Below, one piece after another: positions 24,200 through 33,115 of a stretch of DNA of 64,000 bases. Within the stretch, counting starts at the first letter, position 1. Each line of letters starts with the position of its first letter. Under the pieces are notes generated by a model. The model searched no databases and was not told the origin of the DNA. It saw only the letters and a program-made list of their open reading frames with translations. Both the position numbers and the translations under genes were made by a program. Location of the stretch: NCBI GenBank assembly GCA_017515465.1, contig JAFWFV010000005.1, forward strand, positions 22,728 to 86,727. The letters run 5' to 3'. Origin of the DNA: Clostridiales bacterium. GTDB taxonomy: Bacteria; Bacillota; Clostridia; Saccharofermentanales; Saccharofermentanaceae.

Positions 24200-25984
24200 T
24201 CAGTCCTCAACCTGACGGCCATTGAACCTGAAGCCGAGCATCGTGATATCGTCGAACTGCGGAGTCTCTGCCACGAAGTCGTTGATATGTTTTGCAATCG
24301 TATTCAGTATGATCTTCGGATTGGAATCCGGATTTACGTTAAGGGCATCGATCATCCTGTCAGTTCCGAACAGCTCGTTATCCTTGTCCGTTGCCTCGGT
24401 AACGCCGTCCGTATATACATAGATGTAATCACCGGGTTCGAGCTTGAACGGATGCTCCTTGAACATGAAGTCCTCATCAACTGCAACAGGAGGCGCGTGG
24501 CGGTATTTGATGAGTTCGAACTTGCCTCCTGCTCTCTTCAATGCCGGGTGCTCATGTCCTGCATTACAGATCAGACAGTCACCTGTATTGAGATCGATCT
24601 TGGCAACCCAGGCAGTTACGAACAGACCTGCCTTGTTATTCTCCAGCAGCTGCTTATTTACTTTGTTCAATGCCTCCTCGGGAGATTCGTTATTCTGCAG
24701 ATGGTTCTTGATCAGTATCTTGGAGATCATCATAAAGAGCGCCGCAGGTACACCCTTACCGGTTACGTCGGCAATTACCAGACCCAGATGATCCTCGTCT
24801 ATCATGAAGAAATCGTAGAAGTCTCCTCCCACTTCCTTGGCGGGATTCATTGAAGCATAGATCTCAAAATCATCTCTCTCCGGGAACTTGTCAGGAAGCT
24901 GGCTGGCCTGGATCTCGGTAGCCATGGACAGTTCCGCTTCGATCCTCTCCTTGGCAGAAGTCACGTCCCTGACCTCTTCGATGTATCTGTTCAATTCGCC
25001 TACCATCGACGAGAAGCTCTCGGCAAGGGATTCTATCTCGTTATCGGAAGTGATGTGGCTCAGCAGTTTGACTGCCTCTTCAGAATCCTTGTCGCTCTCA
25101 TATTTGTGTATGATCTCCTGCTCTTTGGCCACGGGGCCTGTAACCGACTTCTTAAGGAGTATGTAGATGCTGATGCCCAGGAGCAGGAACAGTCCTGCAG
25201 AAACAGATGTGACGACAATGGCCGGTCTCAGAGAACTCGTTATAATGTCCTGCCACTCCAGTGAGACTGCAACTATCGATACGATCTTGCCGTTGCTGTA
25301 TACCGGTGAAAAGGCATGTACGGCAGAGTTATCAGCAGAATTACCCAGTGACATCTCCATTTCCTGAACAGGTCTTCTGGTCTCCAGAAGCTTGTCGAGG
25401 ACAGGATATGTGCCTACGTTATACGGGAGTTCCTTGCCAACGTCGAAGATGTCTCCGCCTTCGCTCTCTCTCTTTTCATTTACGAGGGTTCCCGTGATCA
25501 GGAATACTACGTTGTTATCCTTTATAACAAAATCGTAGAGATACATGGGCTTATAGGATCTCTTGAACGAGTCAAATATCTTACACAGCCTGACGTATGC
25601 AACCTCTGCATAATACTGCTGTGCCTCGGAACTTAGCTCCCGTGCCTGATCGTTTGTGATCTGTGAGATATCCGTAACACCGGGGAGCACTGAAAAGATA
25701 TATTTCTCCTTGCGGATCAGCTTTGCCTCGTCATTATAGAACAGCTCCATGTCACCGCTGTGTTCCTGCCAGTAGGGGATCAGGAATTCCAGTCCTCTGT
25801 AGGATGATACCTGGGTCGCAACGGCCATGCCAAAGGAACTGGCCGTATTATAACGTTCATTGATATTCTTGTTGAGATTGTACAGGAAGAGGAATATTCC
25901 GTTGGATAGGATGAGCACAATAATAAACAAGACCAGAGGTCTCATTACCTGAAGGTTTATCGTCCCACGTTTCTTTTTACGCAT
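24200..25984 (-). CDS. Membrane-bound SpoIIE-type PP2C phosphatase with HAMP
   Basis: A 594-residue protein: membrane segment 15-36, extracellular sensor of about 215 residues, second segment near 250-270, HAMP linker (about 275-345), then a PPM/SpoIIE serine phosphatase domain (about 375-590). Metal-binding aspartates are seen in EVGGDFYDFF near 393 and LVIADVTGKGVPAALFM near 412, with YVYTDGVTEATD near 540. Proteins of this RsbU/RsbP type dephosphorylate an anti-anti-sigma factor and so switch on a stress or envelope regulon. No anti-sigma or STAS gene is adjacent, so its target lies elsewhere. Monocistronic by appearance. Confidence 0.88.
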   Translation of the reverse strand: MRKKKRGTINLQVMRPLVLFIIVLILSNGIFLFLYNLNKNINERYNTASSFGMAVATQVSSYRGLEFLIPYWQEHSGDMELFYNDEAKLIRKEKYIFSVLPGVTDISQITNDQARELSSEAQQYYAEVAYVRLCKIFDSFKRSYKPMYLYDFVIKDNNVVFLITGTLVNEKRESEGGDIFDVGKELPYNVGTYPVLDKLLETRRPVQEMEMSLGNSADNSAVHAFSPVYSNGKIVSIVAVSLEWQDIITSSLRPAIVVTSVSAGLFLLLGISIYILLKKSVTGPVAKEQEIIHKYESDKDSEEAVKLLSHITSDNEIESLAESFSSMVGELNRYIEEVRDVTSAKERIEAELSMATEIQASQLPDKFPERDDFEIYASMNPAKEVGGDFYDFFMIDEDHLGLVIADVTGKGVPAALFMMISKILIKNHLQNNESPEEALNKVNKQLLENNKAGLFVTAWVAKIDLNTGDCLICNAGHEHPALKRAGGKFELIKYRHAPPVAVDEDFMFKEHPFKLEPGDYIYVYTDGVTEATDKDNELFGTDRMIDALNVNPDSNPKIILNTIAKHINDFVAETPQFDDITMLGFRFNGRQVED

Positions 25985-26049
25985 TATTGTACCTGCAATA
26001 ATATATATAGGGTAATTCTATCACAATTAACACGCCTACGCAGTAAGTA

Positions 26050-26916
26050 TTATTCCTTTGCCGCAAGTCTTCCAACAACTGCAAAGACTGCATACATGAC
26101 GATATCTGCGCATACGATCGTGGATCCTACGGGTGTTCCTGCCAGGATGGAGATCAGCATTCCCGCCAGAGTGCAGATCACGGACAGGACCGCGGAACAT
26201 ATGGTGACCTTCAGAAAACTCTTGAACACTCTCATGGCTGAAAGTGCCGGGAATATTACCAGGGCGGAGATCAGAAGGGATCCCACCAGGTTCATTGCCA
26301 GAACGATTATAGTAGCGATTATGACTGCGATGATGACGTTGTATGCACGGGCATTAGTCCCTGCCGTAGATGCAAAATCCTCATCAAAGGTCACTGCGAA
26401 TATCTTGTTGTAGAACAGGATGAACAGCACTACGACGATGAGTGAGACGGCGATGCATAATATGACCTCCGAATCGGACAGAGTGAGGATCAGTGTCGAT
26501 CCGAACAACGTGCTGCACACATCTCCTGCCAGGTTCGATGATGAGGTAAACAGGTTCATTATGAGATATCCCAGGGCCAGCGCCGATACGGATACCATGG
26601 CGATGGCCGCATCGCCCCTGAGCTTTGCACGCCTGCCCGCCGCCAGCAGTATTACCGCGCATATCACGGTCGCAGGCAGCACCAGATACATATTATTGGA
26701 CAGATTGAGGACCGTTGCCACCGACATGGCACCGAAAGCCACATGGGACAGTCCGTCTCCTATGAATGAAAACCTCTTGAGGACCAGCGTTACGCCCAGA
26801 AGTGATGAACAGAGCGCAATGAGGACACCGACTATTATCGCATTCCTGACGAAGGGGAACTGCAGGTATTCGGCGAGCTTGGACGTCCAGTCAGAAAGGA
26901 TCATTTCAGCTGACAT
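26050..26916 (-). CDS. znuB: Zinc/manganese-type ABC permease
   Basis: A 288-residue membrane protein of the ABC-3 metal permease family with about eight hydrophobic segments. The family blocks are GVTLVLKRFSFIGDGLSHVAFGA near residue 44 and VNLVGSLLISALVIFPALSA near 205 in slightly altered form (AMNLVGSLLISALVIFP). It imports zinc or manganese with the ATPase encoded upstream. The chosen ATG (26916) overlaps the ATPase gene by 16 bases and lies 10 bases after AGGAGG, also used as the last codons of that gene. No substrate-binding lipoprotein is encoded in this window. Confidence 0.9.
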   Translation of the reverse strand: MSAEMILSDWTSKLAEYLQFPFVRNAIIVGVLIALCSSLLGVTLVLKRFSFIGDGLSHVAFGAMSVATVLNLSNNMYLVLPATVICAVILLAAGRRAKLRGDAAIAMVSVSALALGYLIMNLFTSSSNLAGDVCSTLFGSTLILTLSDSEVILCIAVSLIVVVLFILFYNKIFAVTFDEDFASTAGTNARAYNVIIAVIIATIIVLAMNLVGSLLISALVIFPALSAMRVFKSFLKVTICSAVLSVICTLAGMLISILAGTPVGSTIVCADIVMYAVFAVVGRLAAKE

Positions 26917-27560
26917 GAGCAAGTCACCTCCTGACCGAATCTCAGTTCATTCGTGGCGAACCTGGCCGGGGCATCCGGATCGTGGGTTACCATGATTATC
27001 GTGATCCCATCTTCCCTGTTGAGGGAACTGATGAGCTCATACATCTCCTCTGTTACCTTCGGGTCGAGAGAAGCAACGGGTTCGTCCAATACCAGCACCT
27101 TGCCCGTTGCACACAGCGCTCTGGCCAGAAGCACTCTCTGCTGCTGTCCGCCGGACAATTCCCTGTAACAGCGTCTGCTGAGATCGGATATTCCCATCCT
27201 CTCCATGTTAAGGGCTGCCCTCTCTTTTTCCTGCGCGTTATAGAAAGGCCTGAAACCCATCCTGCCCTGACATCCTGACAGGACCACCTCCGTTACGGAA
27301 GCGGGAAAATCCCTCTGTACGGCAGTCTGCTGAGGCAGATATCCCACCCCGCTCTTTACCGCTTCATCGGACCATTTCACAGATCCGGCCAGAGGCTTGG
27401 TAAGTCCCAATATGGTCTTCATGAGGGTGGTCTTGCCGGTACCGTTCTCTCCGGTGATGCACCAGTACTCCCCCTCGCCTATCTCGAAGGAAACATCCGT
27501 TGCCAGGGTTATATTCTCATATCCGAGAGTCAGATTGCTGCAGGTCAGGATCGCACTCAT
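26901..27560 (-). CDS. znuC: Zinc/manganese-type ABC ATPase
   Basis: A 219-residue ABC ATPase: Walker A TGENGTGKTTLMK near 38, signature LSGGQQQRVLLARAL near 137, Walker B VLVLDEPVASLDP near 160, switch histidine in MVTHD near 192. The sequence type (GYLPQQTAVQRDFPASVTEVV) is that of ZnuC/MntB partners. It starts by ATGA overlap with the Fur-family gene, so the three genes are one operon: regulator, ATPase, permease. Confidence 0.92.
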   Translation of the reverse strand: MSAILTCSNLTLGYENITLATDVSFEIGEGEYWCITGENGTGKTTLMKTILGLTKPLAGSVKWSDEAVKSGVGYLPQQTAVQRDFPASVTEVVLSGCQGRMGFRPFYNAQEKERAALNMERMGISDLSRRCYRELSGGQQQRVLLARALCATGKVLVLDEPVASLDPKVTEEMYELISSLNREDGITIIMVTHDPDAPARFATNELRFGQEVTCSCQLK

Positions 27561-27967
27561 TTGGAACAGTCCTCACACAGACCGTAGAATACGGTCCTCC
27601 TGGGATTAACGGTAAATCCGTGATGTTCCCTGATATGGTCATTAAGGGAACTGATCTCCTCGCATCCGAGATGGATCAGCTTGCCGCATGATTCGCATTT
27701 CAGGTGATAACAGCTGCCTTCCTTGTGGCCTGATTCCACGTATTCGTAGCAGGCGCTGCTGCCCTCGTCGACTATGTATTTGTTAACGATGCCGTCGTCT
27801 ACCATCTTTTCCAGCTGACGGTATACGGTGGCCGTTCCGATATTCTTGCCCGAGGAACGCATGTGCATGCAGATATCACCGGCAGTTACATGCTTTCCTG
27901 CCGTATTCTTCATATATTCCAGAAGTTCTTCCTGATGTCTGGTCGAATAAGTCTTCTTGATGGTCAT
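27557..27967 (-). CDS. Fur-family metalloregulator (Zur/PerR-like)
   Basis: A 136-residue Fur-family protein: winged helix (residues 1-80, AGDICMHMRSSGKNIGTATVYRQLEKM) then a dimerisation domain with the structural zinc cysteines CESCG near 96 and CEDCS near 131, and the histidines HLK and HIREHHGF. By operon context with znuC/znuB it most likely responds to zinc, but Fur, PerR and Zur cannot be told apart safely by eye. A Fur-like inverted repeat lies 20 bp upstream of its start. Confidence 0.88.
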   Translation of the reverse strand: MTIKKTYSTRHQEELLEYMKNTAGKHVTAGDICMHMRSSGKNIGTATVYRQLEKMVDDGIVNKYIVDEGSSACYEYVESGHKEGSCYHLKCESCGKLIHLGCEEISSLNDHIREHHGFTVNPRRTVFYGLCEDCSK

Positions 27968-27987
27968 TCTGTTCCCCCGGACGAATT

Positions 27988-28011
27988 AAAATGAGAATCG
28001 TTTTCGATTTT
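27988..28011. promoter_or_regulatory. Fur/Zur-like operator
   Basis: The 24-bp imperfect dyad AAAATGAGAATCGTTTTCGATTTT matches its own reverse complement at most positions and contains a TGAGAAT-type half-site typical of the Fur superfamily. It lies between the fur-znuC-znuB operon and the upstream membrane protein gene. It probably autoregulates the operon. Confidence 0.6.
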
Positions 28012-28031
28012 ACTCGCTGATCCGGGGAAAG

Positions 28032-29657
28032 TCAATGTTGATCGGATGTAGTCTCAATAACAACTGTATCTGCACCCATGCCGCCCTCGCCGTATGTGAC
28101 GCCGTCACCTGTATTGGGCTGAAGTGCGGACAGCACCATGTCGATAAAGAATACCACCAAAAGGGCAGTGCAGATTATCTTGCGCGCTTTCATGCCTATG
28201 TTCGAATAGAGATTATCCAAAAGAGGAGAAAATACATATGTAAATGCCACGCCTGCCAATCCGAATACCAGCAGGCCTTCCAGGCAGATCCTGCCGTTGA
28301 TGTTGAGGAAATACCCCTGATAATCCCACCATTTGGCATCGAAGAGATATTCCAGGAGCCACGATGCAAAGTATTCCAGGACGCCGCATGCCACGGTTGT
28401 TCCGGCAAACATGAGAAGCGGATTCCTGCGCAGGGGCTTGAGCACCACGATTATTATCAGTCCTCCTACGCCGTATATTGGCAGCCACGGTCCGTTCATC
28501 GTTCCCCTGTTTACCAGCAGACCTTCGTTCAGGAGCGTGTAGAACACCTCCCAGATGTATCCCACTAGAGCATATGTAAAGAACAGCAGGACTATGGTGG
28601 AGAATGAATAGTTGCGTTCGTAATCGATCCTCATCCATCTGCGCTTTTCAGGTATGGGAAGCGTAAAAGCAGAGTCGGGATAGATGCTGTCTGACACGTT
28701 GACCACCGCCAGCATCCTGTCGCCCAGGAGCTCTGCGGCGCGGGGAATGTGGGTCCTCTTGTTGGATCTCAGCTGCATGTATGTCTCTGCCCTCACACAG
28801 TTCTCATAGGGAGACATCAGGAATACTGAAATGAGATTGAGGGTAAAAGGTGACAGGAGATATCCGGGAACCAGGATCAGGTCCAGCAGGAACAGACGCC
28901 TCTTGTCCCCGTTCGTCATCTTTTTGGACAGGTAGAAGGCATCCCTCCACTTGATGTCGGGATTTTCTGCCACGATATACGGGATCATGGAATACTCATA
29001 TGTCTTGATGATCCCTCCGACGATCGTCAGGTTCCACAATGCCTGGAACAGTGATCTCAGGAACATTATCAGGGCAACGTTCCAGGTCCTGTTGAACTTG
29101 TATACGAACAGCACCTTGTCGGCCTTTGTATCTGCATATCTCCTGTGTTCCAGGAAATAACGGTTCTTGCCCACGGTGATGATGTTGCTGACGAACAGAT
29201 TGAACACCACCAGTGCCACTACGGTGACAAATATGACCACGGATCTGGAAACGGAACCCTTGAACACGATCATGTTGACACCGTTTAAGATGCCGAAGAA
29301 CATGTCCTCAGACGTTGATATCTGATTGACGAATACTGACAGAACGCCTTTCGTGTACTGCTGTCCCGCCGTCTTGATCTCTTCCTTGGCAGGCAATATC
29401 CCGTTTGAGGACAGGTAATCCAGAAGGTCTTCGAGAGACTGTGCATTCGACTGTCCCGTGGAACGGTTGTTGAGTATCTGCTGGGTCTGGACCAGTTCGA
29501 TCTGAGGGCTGTCAGTCAGTTTGCCCACATAGGTGTTCATGGCGTAGCCGCCCATGATCAGTCCCACGATAAAAACGACCAGGACGTTCATAAAGTACTT
29601 TATCCGAAGTGCTTTCCAGGCTCCATTGAGAACTTCGCGTATCCTGAGCTTATCCAT
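28032..29657 (-). CDS. DUF975 - CmpB-like membrane protein fusion
   Basis: A 541-residue polytopic membrane protein. The N-terminal part (about 1-310) resembles DUF975 proteins (GAWKALRIKYFMNVLVV; FYLSKKMTNGDKRRLFLLDL near 245). The C-terminal part (about 345-520) matches the 'putative ABC-transporter type IV' (CmpB) family: YALVGYIWEVFYTLLNEG, NGPWLPIYGVGG and EYFASWLLEYLFDAKWWDY. Both families are membrane proteins of unknown function; their joining in one chain is uncommon to my knowledge. Start ATG 29657 shares one base with the endonuclease IV stop; a longer GTG start (29666) would overlap by 10. Confidence 0.75.
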   Translation of the reverse strand: MDKLRIREVLNGAWKALRIKYFMNVLVVFIVGLIMGGYAMNTYVGKLTDSPQIELVQTQQILNNRSTGQSNAQSLEDLLDYLSSNGILPAKEEIKTAGQQYTKGVLSVFVNQISTSEDMFFGILNGVNMIVFKGSVSRSVVIFVTVVALVVFNLFVSNIITVGKNRYFLEHRRYADTKADKVLFVYKFNRTWNVALIMFLRSLFQALWNLTIVGGIIKTYEYSMIPYIVAENPDIKWRDAFYLSKKMTNGDKRRLFLLDLILVPGYLLSPFTLNLISVFLMSPYENCVRAETYMQLRSNKRTHIPRAAELLGDRMLAVVNVSDSIYPDSAFTLPIPEKRRWMRIDYERNYSFSTIVLLFFTYALVGYIWEVFYTLLNEGLLVNRGTMNGPWLPIYGVGGLIIIVVLKPLRRNPLLMFAGTTVACGVLEYFASWLLEYLFDAKWWDYQGYFLNINGRICLEGLLVFGLAGVAFTYVFSPLLDNLYSNIGMKARKIICTALLVVFFIDMVLSALQPNTGDGVTYGEGGMGADTVVIETTSDQH

Positions 29658-30484
29658 CAGAACCACGACCTGATGAGTTCGATCTCTTTTTTGTATCCGG
29701 GATCCTCGTTGGGAGTCTCCAGTATAAAGGGCTTGCCCTGCAGGAGCGGATGAGTGACTATGCGTCGGATCGCTTCCTCACCGAGAAAGCCTCCCCCTAT
29801 TACCTCATGCCTGTCCTTATGGCTGTCCCTGTCATTCTTGCTGTCGTTCAGGTGTACGGCATAGAGCCTGTCCAGTCCTATGACACTGTCAAACTCCTTC
29901 AGGACACCGTCTATATCACTAACGTTATCGTAGCCGCCGTCCCATGTGTGACATGTATCAAAGCATACGCCGATCTTGTCCTTGAGCTCAACCAGGTCTA
30001 TTATCCGGGCGATCTCCTCAAAGGTCTTTCCCACCTCTGATCCCTTGCCTGCCATTGTCTCCAGCAGGACGGTGGTATCGTGTTCGGGCCTGAGCGCACT
30101 GTTGATCGCATCAGCGATCATGGGAATGGCAGCATCCGTTCCCTGACCCACGTGTGAGCCGGGATGGAAATTATAGTAATTGCCCGGTACATACTGCATC
30201 CTGTCCAGATCATCTGAGAGCATTTCCCAAGAGAACTTTCTGACGCTCTCCTTTTCCGCACACACATTCATGGTATAAGGGGCATGTGCCACGAGCCTGC
30301 CGAAATTGTTTTCCTTCATGAAGGTGACTAATGCCTTTGCATCCTCAGGATCGATCTCCTTTGCTGATCCCCCTCTGGGATTCCTGGTAAAGAATGCGAA
30401 AGTATCCGCGCCCAGTTCCACGGCATGCTTTCCCATGGCCAGAAAGCCTCCCGAACTCGACAGATGACAACCGATATTGATCAT
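29657..30484 (-). CDS. nfo: Endonuclease IV (AP endonuclease)
   Basis: A 275-residue protein matching endonuclease IV, a zinc enzyme that cuts DNA 5' to abasic sites in base excision repair. The TIM-barrel metal ligands are visible: HLSSSGG near 7, H in YNFHPGSHVGQG near 105, ETMAGKGSEVG near 145, FDTCHTWDGGYD near 178, HLNDSKN near 215, DRHEVIGGG near 225, and ETPNED near 258. It sits between the radical SAM gene and the DUF975-type membrane protein gene on the same strand, with RBS AGAGGGG. No functional link to those neighbours is apparent. Confidence 0.95.
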   Translation of the reverse strand: MINIGCHLSSSGGFLAMGKHAVELGADTFAFFTRNPRGGSAKEIDPEDAKALVTFMKENNFGRLVAHAPYTMNVCAEKESVRKFSWEMLSDDLDRMQYVPGNYYNFHPGSHVGQGTDAAIPMIADAINSALRPEHDTTVLLETMAGKGSEVGKTFEEIARIIDLVELKDKIGVCFDTCHTWDGGYDNVSDIDGVLKEFDSVIGLDRLYAVHLNDSKNDRDSHKDRHEVIGGGFLGEEAIRRIVTHPLLQGKPFILETPNEDPGYKKEIELIRSWF

Positions 30485-30506
30485 GTTTATACCCCTCTAG
30501 TAACTA

Positions 30507-31598
30507 TTAATCGAACAGTATGCCCTTCATGCAGATCAGCGGTTCGTTCTTATCGTAATCCCAGGAATGGTATGCCCCACCCCTGCAGAACTTTTTGTGT
30601 TCGCACTCACCGCATTTTGCGCAGTCATTTGACTTGTCACGCCTGAAGATCTCAAATCTGTTCTCCCAGACGTCCTTGAACCTGTCCTGTCTGATGTTTC
30701 CCTGAATGACGGCGGGATTCCTCTCGATATCCAGGCATGCACCTATGTCGCCGTTGCTCATGATGCTGGCAGTATATACGCCTGCGTTGCACAGCCAGTA
30801 CCACTCCCTGACCTCGACCTCGTAATCCAAGCCCAGATAATGGCTGCATCCGTAGAGTACCGGATATCCGTCCTTCCGGGCCTGCCTGATGAACTCGAAC
30901 ATCCTCCTGAGGTCATCGTCGGTGCACATCAGTTCGGGCCTGGTAAGAGCCCTGCCGATGGGCTCGAGATTAATGACCCTCCAGGAATCGATATCGATCC
31001 CCTTCATGATCTCAAAGAGTTCGTCCAGCTCGTTTATGTTCTCATGGTTGATGACTGTTGTTATCTGAACGGAGGAAAAGGCATTCTCGTCGATCAGGTT
31101 CTGGACTCCGCGCATCGCCAGTTCATAACCTCTCTTAAATCCTCTGAGCTTGTCATGGGTATCAGGGAGGCCGTCTATGGAAACGGAAATTGTCTTCATT
31201 CCCGTCTCCGCCAGTTTATGGGCAACTTCCTTCGTGATCAGGGTTGCATTGCTTGTCATGCCCCACTTAAATCCCAGTTCGTTGGCATAGCTCATTATCT
31301 CAAAGAAATCCCTGCGCAGGAGAGGCTCTCCTCCCGTTATGCACAGCAGGATCTTGCTGATGTCGAAATCTTCCTTGATCTGGTCCAGGATGCGCTTATA
31401 TTCATCTGTGGTGAGCTCGCCCGGCTGCGGCCTGTCGCAGTTGCTGCCGCAGTGGAAGCAGTGTTCATTACATGCTGTGGTCAGTTCAAAGAACAGATGG
31501 CGCAGCTGAGGATGACGATACAAGCCCTCGACATATTCCGAGAGCTTTGTCATGTGATCTGTCTTTGCCTGGGCGATTACCGGATTAACAGGATTCAT
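30507..31598 (-). CDS. Radical SAM/SPASM peptide-modifying enzyme
   Basis: A 363-residue radical SAM protein. The cluster motif is ELTTACNEHCFHCGSNC near residues 38-54 (CxxxCxxC), with ITGGEPLLRRD near 88. A C-terminal SPASM-type segment has NGDIGACLDIERNP near 280 and the cysteine cluster CAKCGECEHKKFCRGG near 328, ligands for extra Fe-S clusters used in peptide maturases. Its start overlaps (ATGA) the stop of a short precursor-like lipoprotein with four VYGP motifs, so the substrate is very probably that protein. No protease or exporter gene lies beside it. Confidence 0.9.
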   Translation of the reverse strand: MNPVNPVIAQAKTDHMTKLSEYVEGLYRHPQLRHLFFELTTACNEHCFHCGSNCDRPQPGELTTDEYKRILDQIKEDFDISKILLCITGGEPLLRRDFFEIMSYANELGFKWGMTSNATLITKEVAHKLAETGMKTISVSIDGLPDTHDKLRGFKRGYELAMRGVQNLIDENAFSSVQITTVINHENINELDELFEIMKGIDIDSWRVINLEPIGRALTRPELMCTDDDLRRMFEFIRQARKDGYPVLYGCSHYLGLDYEVEVREWYWLCNAGVYTASIMSNGDIGACLDIERNPAVIQGNIRQDRFKDVWENRFEIFRRDKSNDCAKCGECEHKKFCRGGAYHSWDYDKNEPLICMKGILFD

Positions 31599-31912
31599 CC
31601 CATATCTTCCGGAGGACCGTAAACGTCCTCATTCTCATTCAGATCGACCTTGTGGTCGAAACCGTCCGGAGGACCGTAAACGTCTTCGTTCTCATTATCA
31701 TCAGTCTGGTATGTGATCTCAGGTTTTTCAGTATCCTGCGTTTCTTCAGTAGTTGACGTAGGAGGGGGACCATATACATCTCCATTGATGTTATCGAGGA
31801 TAGGCGCGGGTCCGTACACACATCCGTTTACGTTGCAGCCCAGTGTAAGAGTCGCAGCGATGCCTGCGATCACCTTGGCAGCGGTAACACCATTTTTGCT
31901 TGGTTTCTTCAT
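31595..31912 (-). CDS. VYGP-repeat precursor of the radical SAM system
   Basis: A 105-residue protein. The first 28 residues are signal-like (basic start, then AAKVIAGIAATLTLGC) with cysteines at GC-NVNGC, where a lipobox could end. The mature part holds four copies of a VYGP motif: CVYGPAP, GDVYGPPP, EDVYGPPD and EDVYGPPE, three of them in acidic DVYGPP blocks, the last two inside near-identical NENEDVYGPP units. Spacers are Asp/Glu/Asn-rich. The stop overlaps the start of the radical SAM/SPASM gene. It looks like a secreted or lipid-anchored peptide substrate modified at Tyr-Gly-Pro. ATG 31912, 9 bases after AGGGGG, is used. Confidence 0.82.
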   Translation of the reverse strand: MKKPSKNGVTAAKVIAGIAATLTLGCNVNGCVYGPAPILDNINGDVYGPPPTSTTEETQDTEKPEITYQTDDNENEDVYGPPDGFDHKVDLNENEDVYGPPEDMG

Positions 31913-31936
31913 GATCACTCACCCCCTGACACGCCT

Positions 31937-31945
31937 ATTATAACA
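31937..31945 (-). promoter_or_regulatory. Extended -10 promoter of the VYGP/radical SAM operon
   Basis: On the minus strand TGTTATAAT is an extended -10 element (TGnTATAAT), 25 bp before the precursor start. No good -35 hexamer is seen at the right distance, as is common with extended -10 promoters. Confidence 0.55.
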
Positions 31946-31981
31946 CAGGTAGAGGAAGCATATAGATATAAACTGTCAGCT

Positions 31982-32629
31982 TCAGAAGATCAATCCCTTG
32001 ATGTCAGTCAGAGTATCCACCCTGGCATAGAGCATCCTGCCCAGTTCTGCATCAGGTTCTGTAAGATCGGGGACCATTATGACGTTGCATCCTGCTCCAT
32101 AGGCGCTCTTCACTCCGTTGGGTGAATCCTCGACTGCAAAGGTCTCTTTGGGATCTAATCCCAGCTCGCTGCAGGCGAAGGCATAGATGTCGGGTGCGGG
32201 CTTGCCGTACTCCACCATGTCGGCGCAGATTATCCTGTCAAAGTAATCCCTGATGCCGATCCTGCCCAGGTGTTCTTCGGTCCTCCGGAGGCCGTTGGCA
32301 GTTGCCATTGCTACCGTGATACCGTTCTCCCTGAGCCATGTTAGGATCTCTATTGCTCCCGGCTTCAGGGGGATCCCGTTCTCGGCTATGAGGTCTCTTA
32401 CGATCTGCTTTCTGACTTCCCTGACGGCATAGTAATCGAAATCATCACCATACCATTTCCTGAACTGTTCAGGTGCAAAGGGACGTCCCAGCGACCTGAG
32501 CTCGAGAGCCATTTCGGGAATCGGTTCATATCCGCATCTCCTGATCGCCTCAGGCCATGCGGTCTGATAGTATCTCTCCGTATCGGTTATGGTCCCGTCG
32601 AGATCGAAGATGACAGCCTTGATGCTCAT
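31982..32629 (-). CDS. HAD-superfamily phosphatase, beta-phosphoglucomutase type
   Basis: A 215-residue HAD hydrolase with DLDGTITDTERYY (nucleophile Asp in FDLDGT, residue 8), MATANGLRR for motif II (Thr in place of Ser), K in GKPAPDIYAFA and VEDSPNGVKSAYGAG for motif III/IV. The cap domain is the small helical type of the beta-phosphoglucomutase/phosphoglycolate branch. Substrate unknown. The start overlaps the stop of queF (TAATG), so the two are co-translated; a longer frame into queF is not used. Confidence 0.9.
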   Translation of the reverse strand: MSIKAVIFDLDGTITDTERYYQTAWPEAIRRCGYEPIPEMALELRSLGRPFAPEQFRKWYGDDFDYYAVREVRKQIVRDLIAENGIPLKPGAIEILTWLRENGITVAMATANGLRRTEEHLGRIGIRDYFDRIICADMVEYGKPAPDIYAFACSELGLDPKETFAVEDSPNGVKSAYGAGCNVIMVPDLTEPDAELGRMLYARVDTLTDIKGLIF

Positions 32630-33111
32630 TATCTGTTGTCCACTTTCTCGGGATACATGTCGTGATGGAAGAGCCTGTCTTCGGCGACCTTCTCCCACTT
32701 TGTTCCGGGCTTGCCGTAATTGCAGTAGGGATCTATGGATATTCCTCCGCGGGGAGTGAACTTGCCCCAGACCTCGATGTATTTGGGATCCATGAGCTTT
32801 ATCAGATCCTTCATTATGATGTTCACGCAGTCCTCGTGGAAATCACCATGGTTGCGGAATGAAAAGAGATACAGCTTCAGCGACTTGCTCTCCACCATGC
32901 GTTCCGAGGGAACGTATGAGATGGTTATGGCGGCAAAATCAGGCTGCCCGGTGATGGGACACAGGGAAGTGAATTCGGGGCAGTTGAACTTGACGAAATA
33001 ATCGTTATCCGGATGCTTGTTGACAAATGTCTCCAGAACGGACGGATCGTAATCAGAACTGTATGTTGTTCCGGAATTGCCCAGCAGTGTCAGATCTTCC
33101 CTTGCTCTCAT
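32629..33111 (-). CDS. queF: NADPH-dependent preQ0 reductase
   Basis: A 160-residue type I QueF, which reduces the nitrile preQ0 to the amine preQ1 in queuosine synthesis. The active-site cysteine is in [14 protein letters not shown] near residue 51, and the NADPH motif [21 protein letters not shown] follows, shortened here to its key [15 protein letters not shown]. The gene is 4 bases downstream of the transporter gene yhhQ, matching the expected pathway order: take up precursor, then reduce. The other queuosine biosynthesis genes (queC, queD, queE, tgt) are not in the window. Confidence 0.95.
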   Translation of the reverse strand: MRAREDLTLLGNSGTTYSSDYDPSVLETFVNKHPDNDYFVKFNCPEFTSLCPITGQPDFAAITISYVPSERMVESKSLKLYLFSFRNHGDFHEDCVNIIMKDLIKLMDPKYIEVWGKFTPRGGISIDPYCNYGKPGTKWEKVAEDRLFHHDMYPEKVDNR

Positions 33112-33115
33112 GATA

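Noticed and set aside
30840..31622. 260-codon plus-strand frame opposite the radical SAM gene
   Set aside because: The minus-strand product has the full radical SAM and SPASM cysteine motifs; this frame is its complement.
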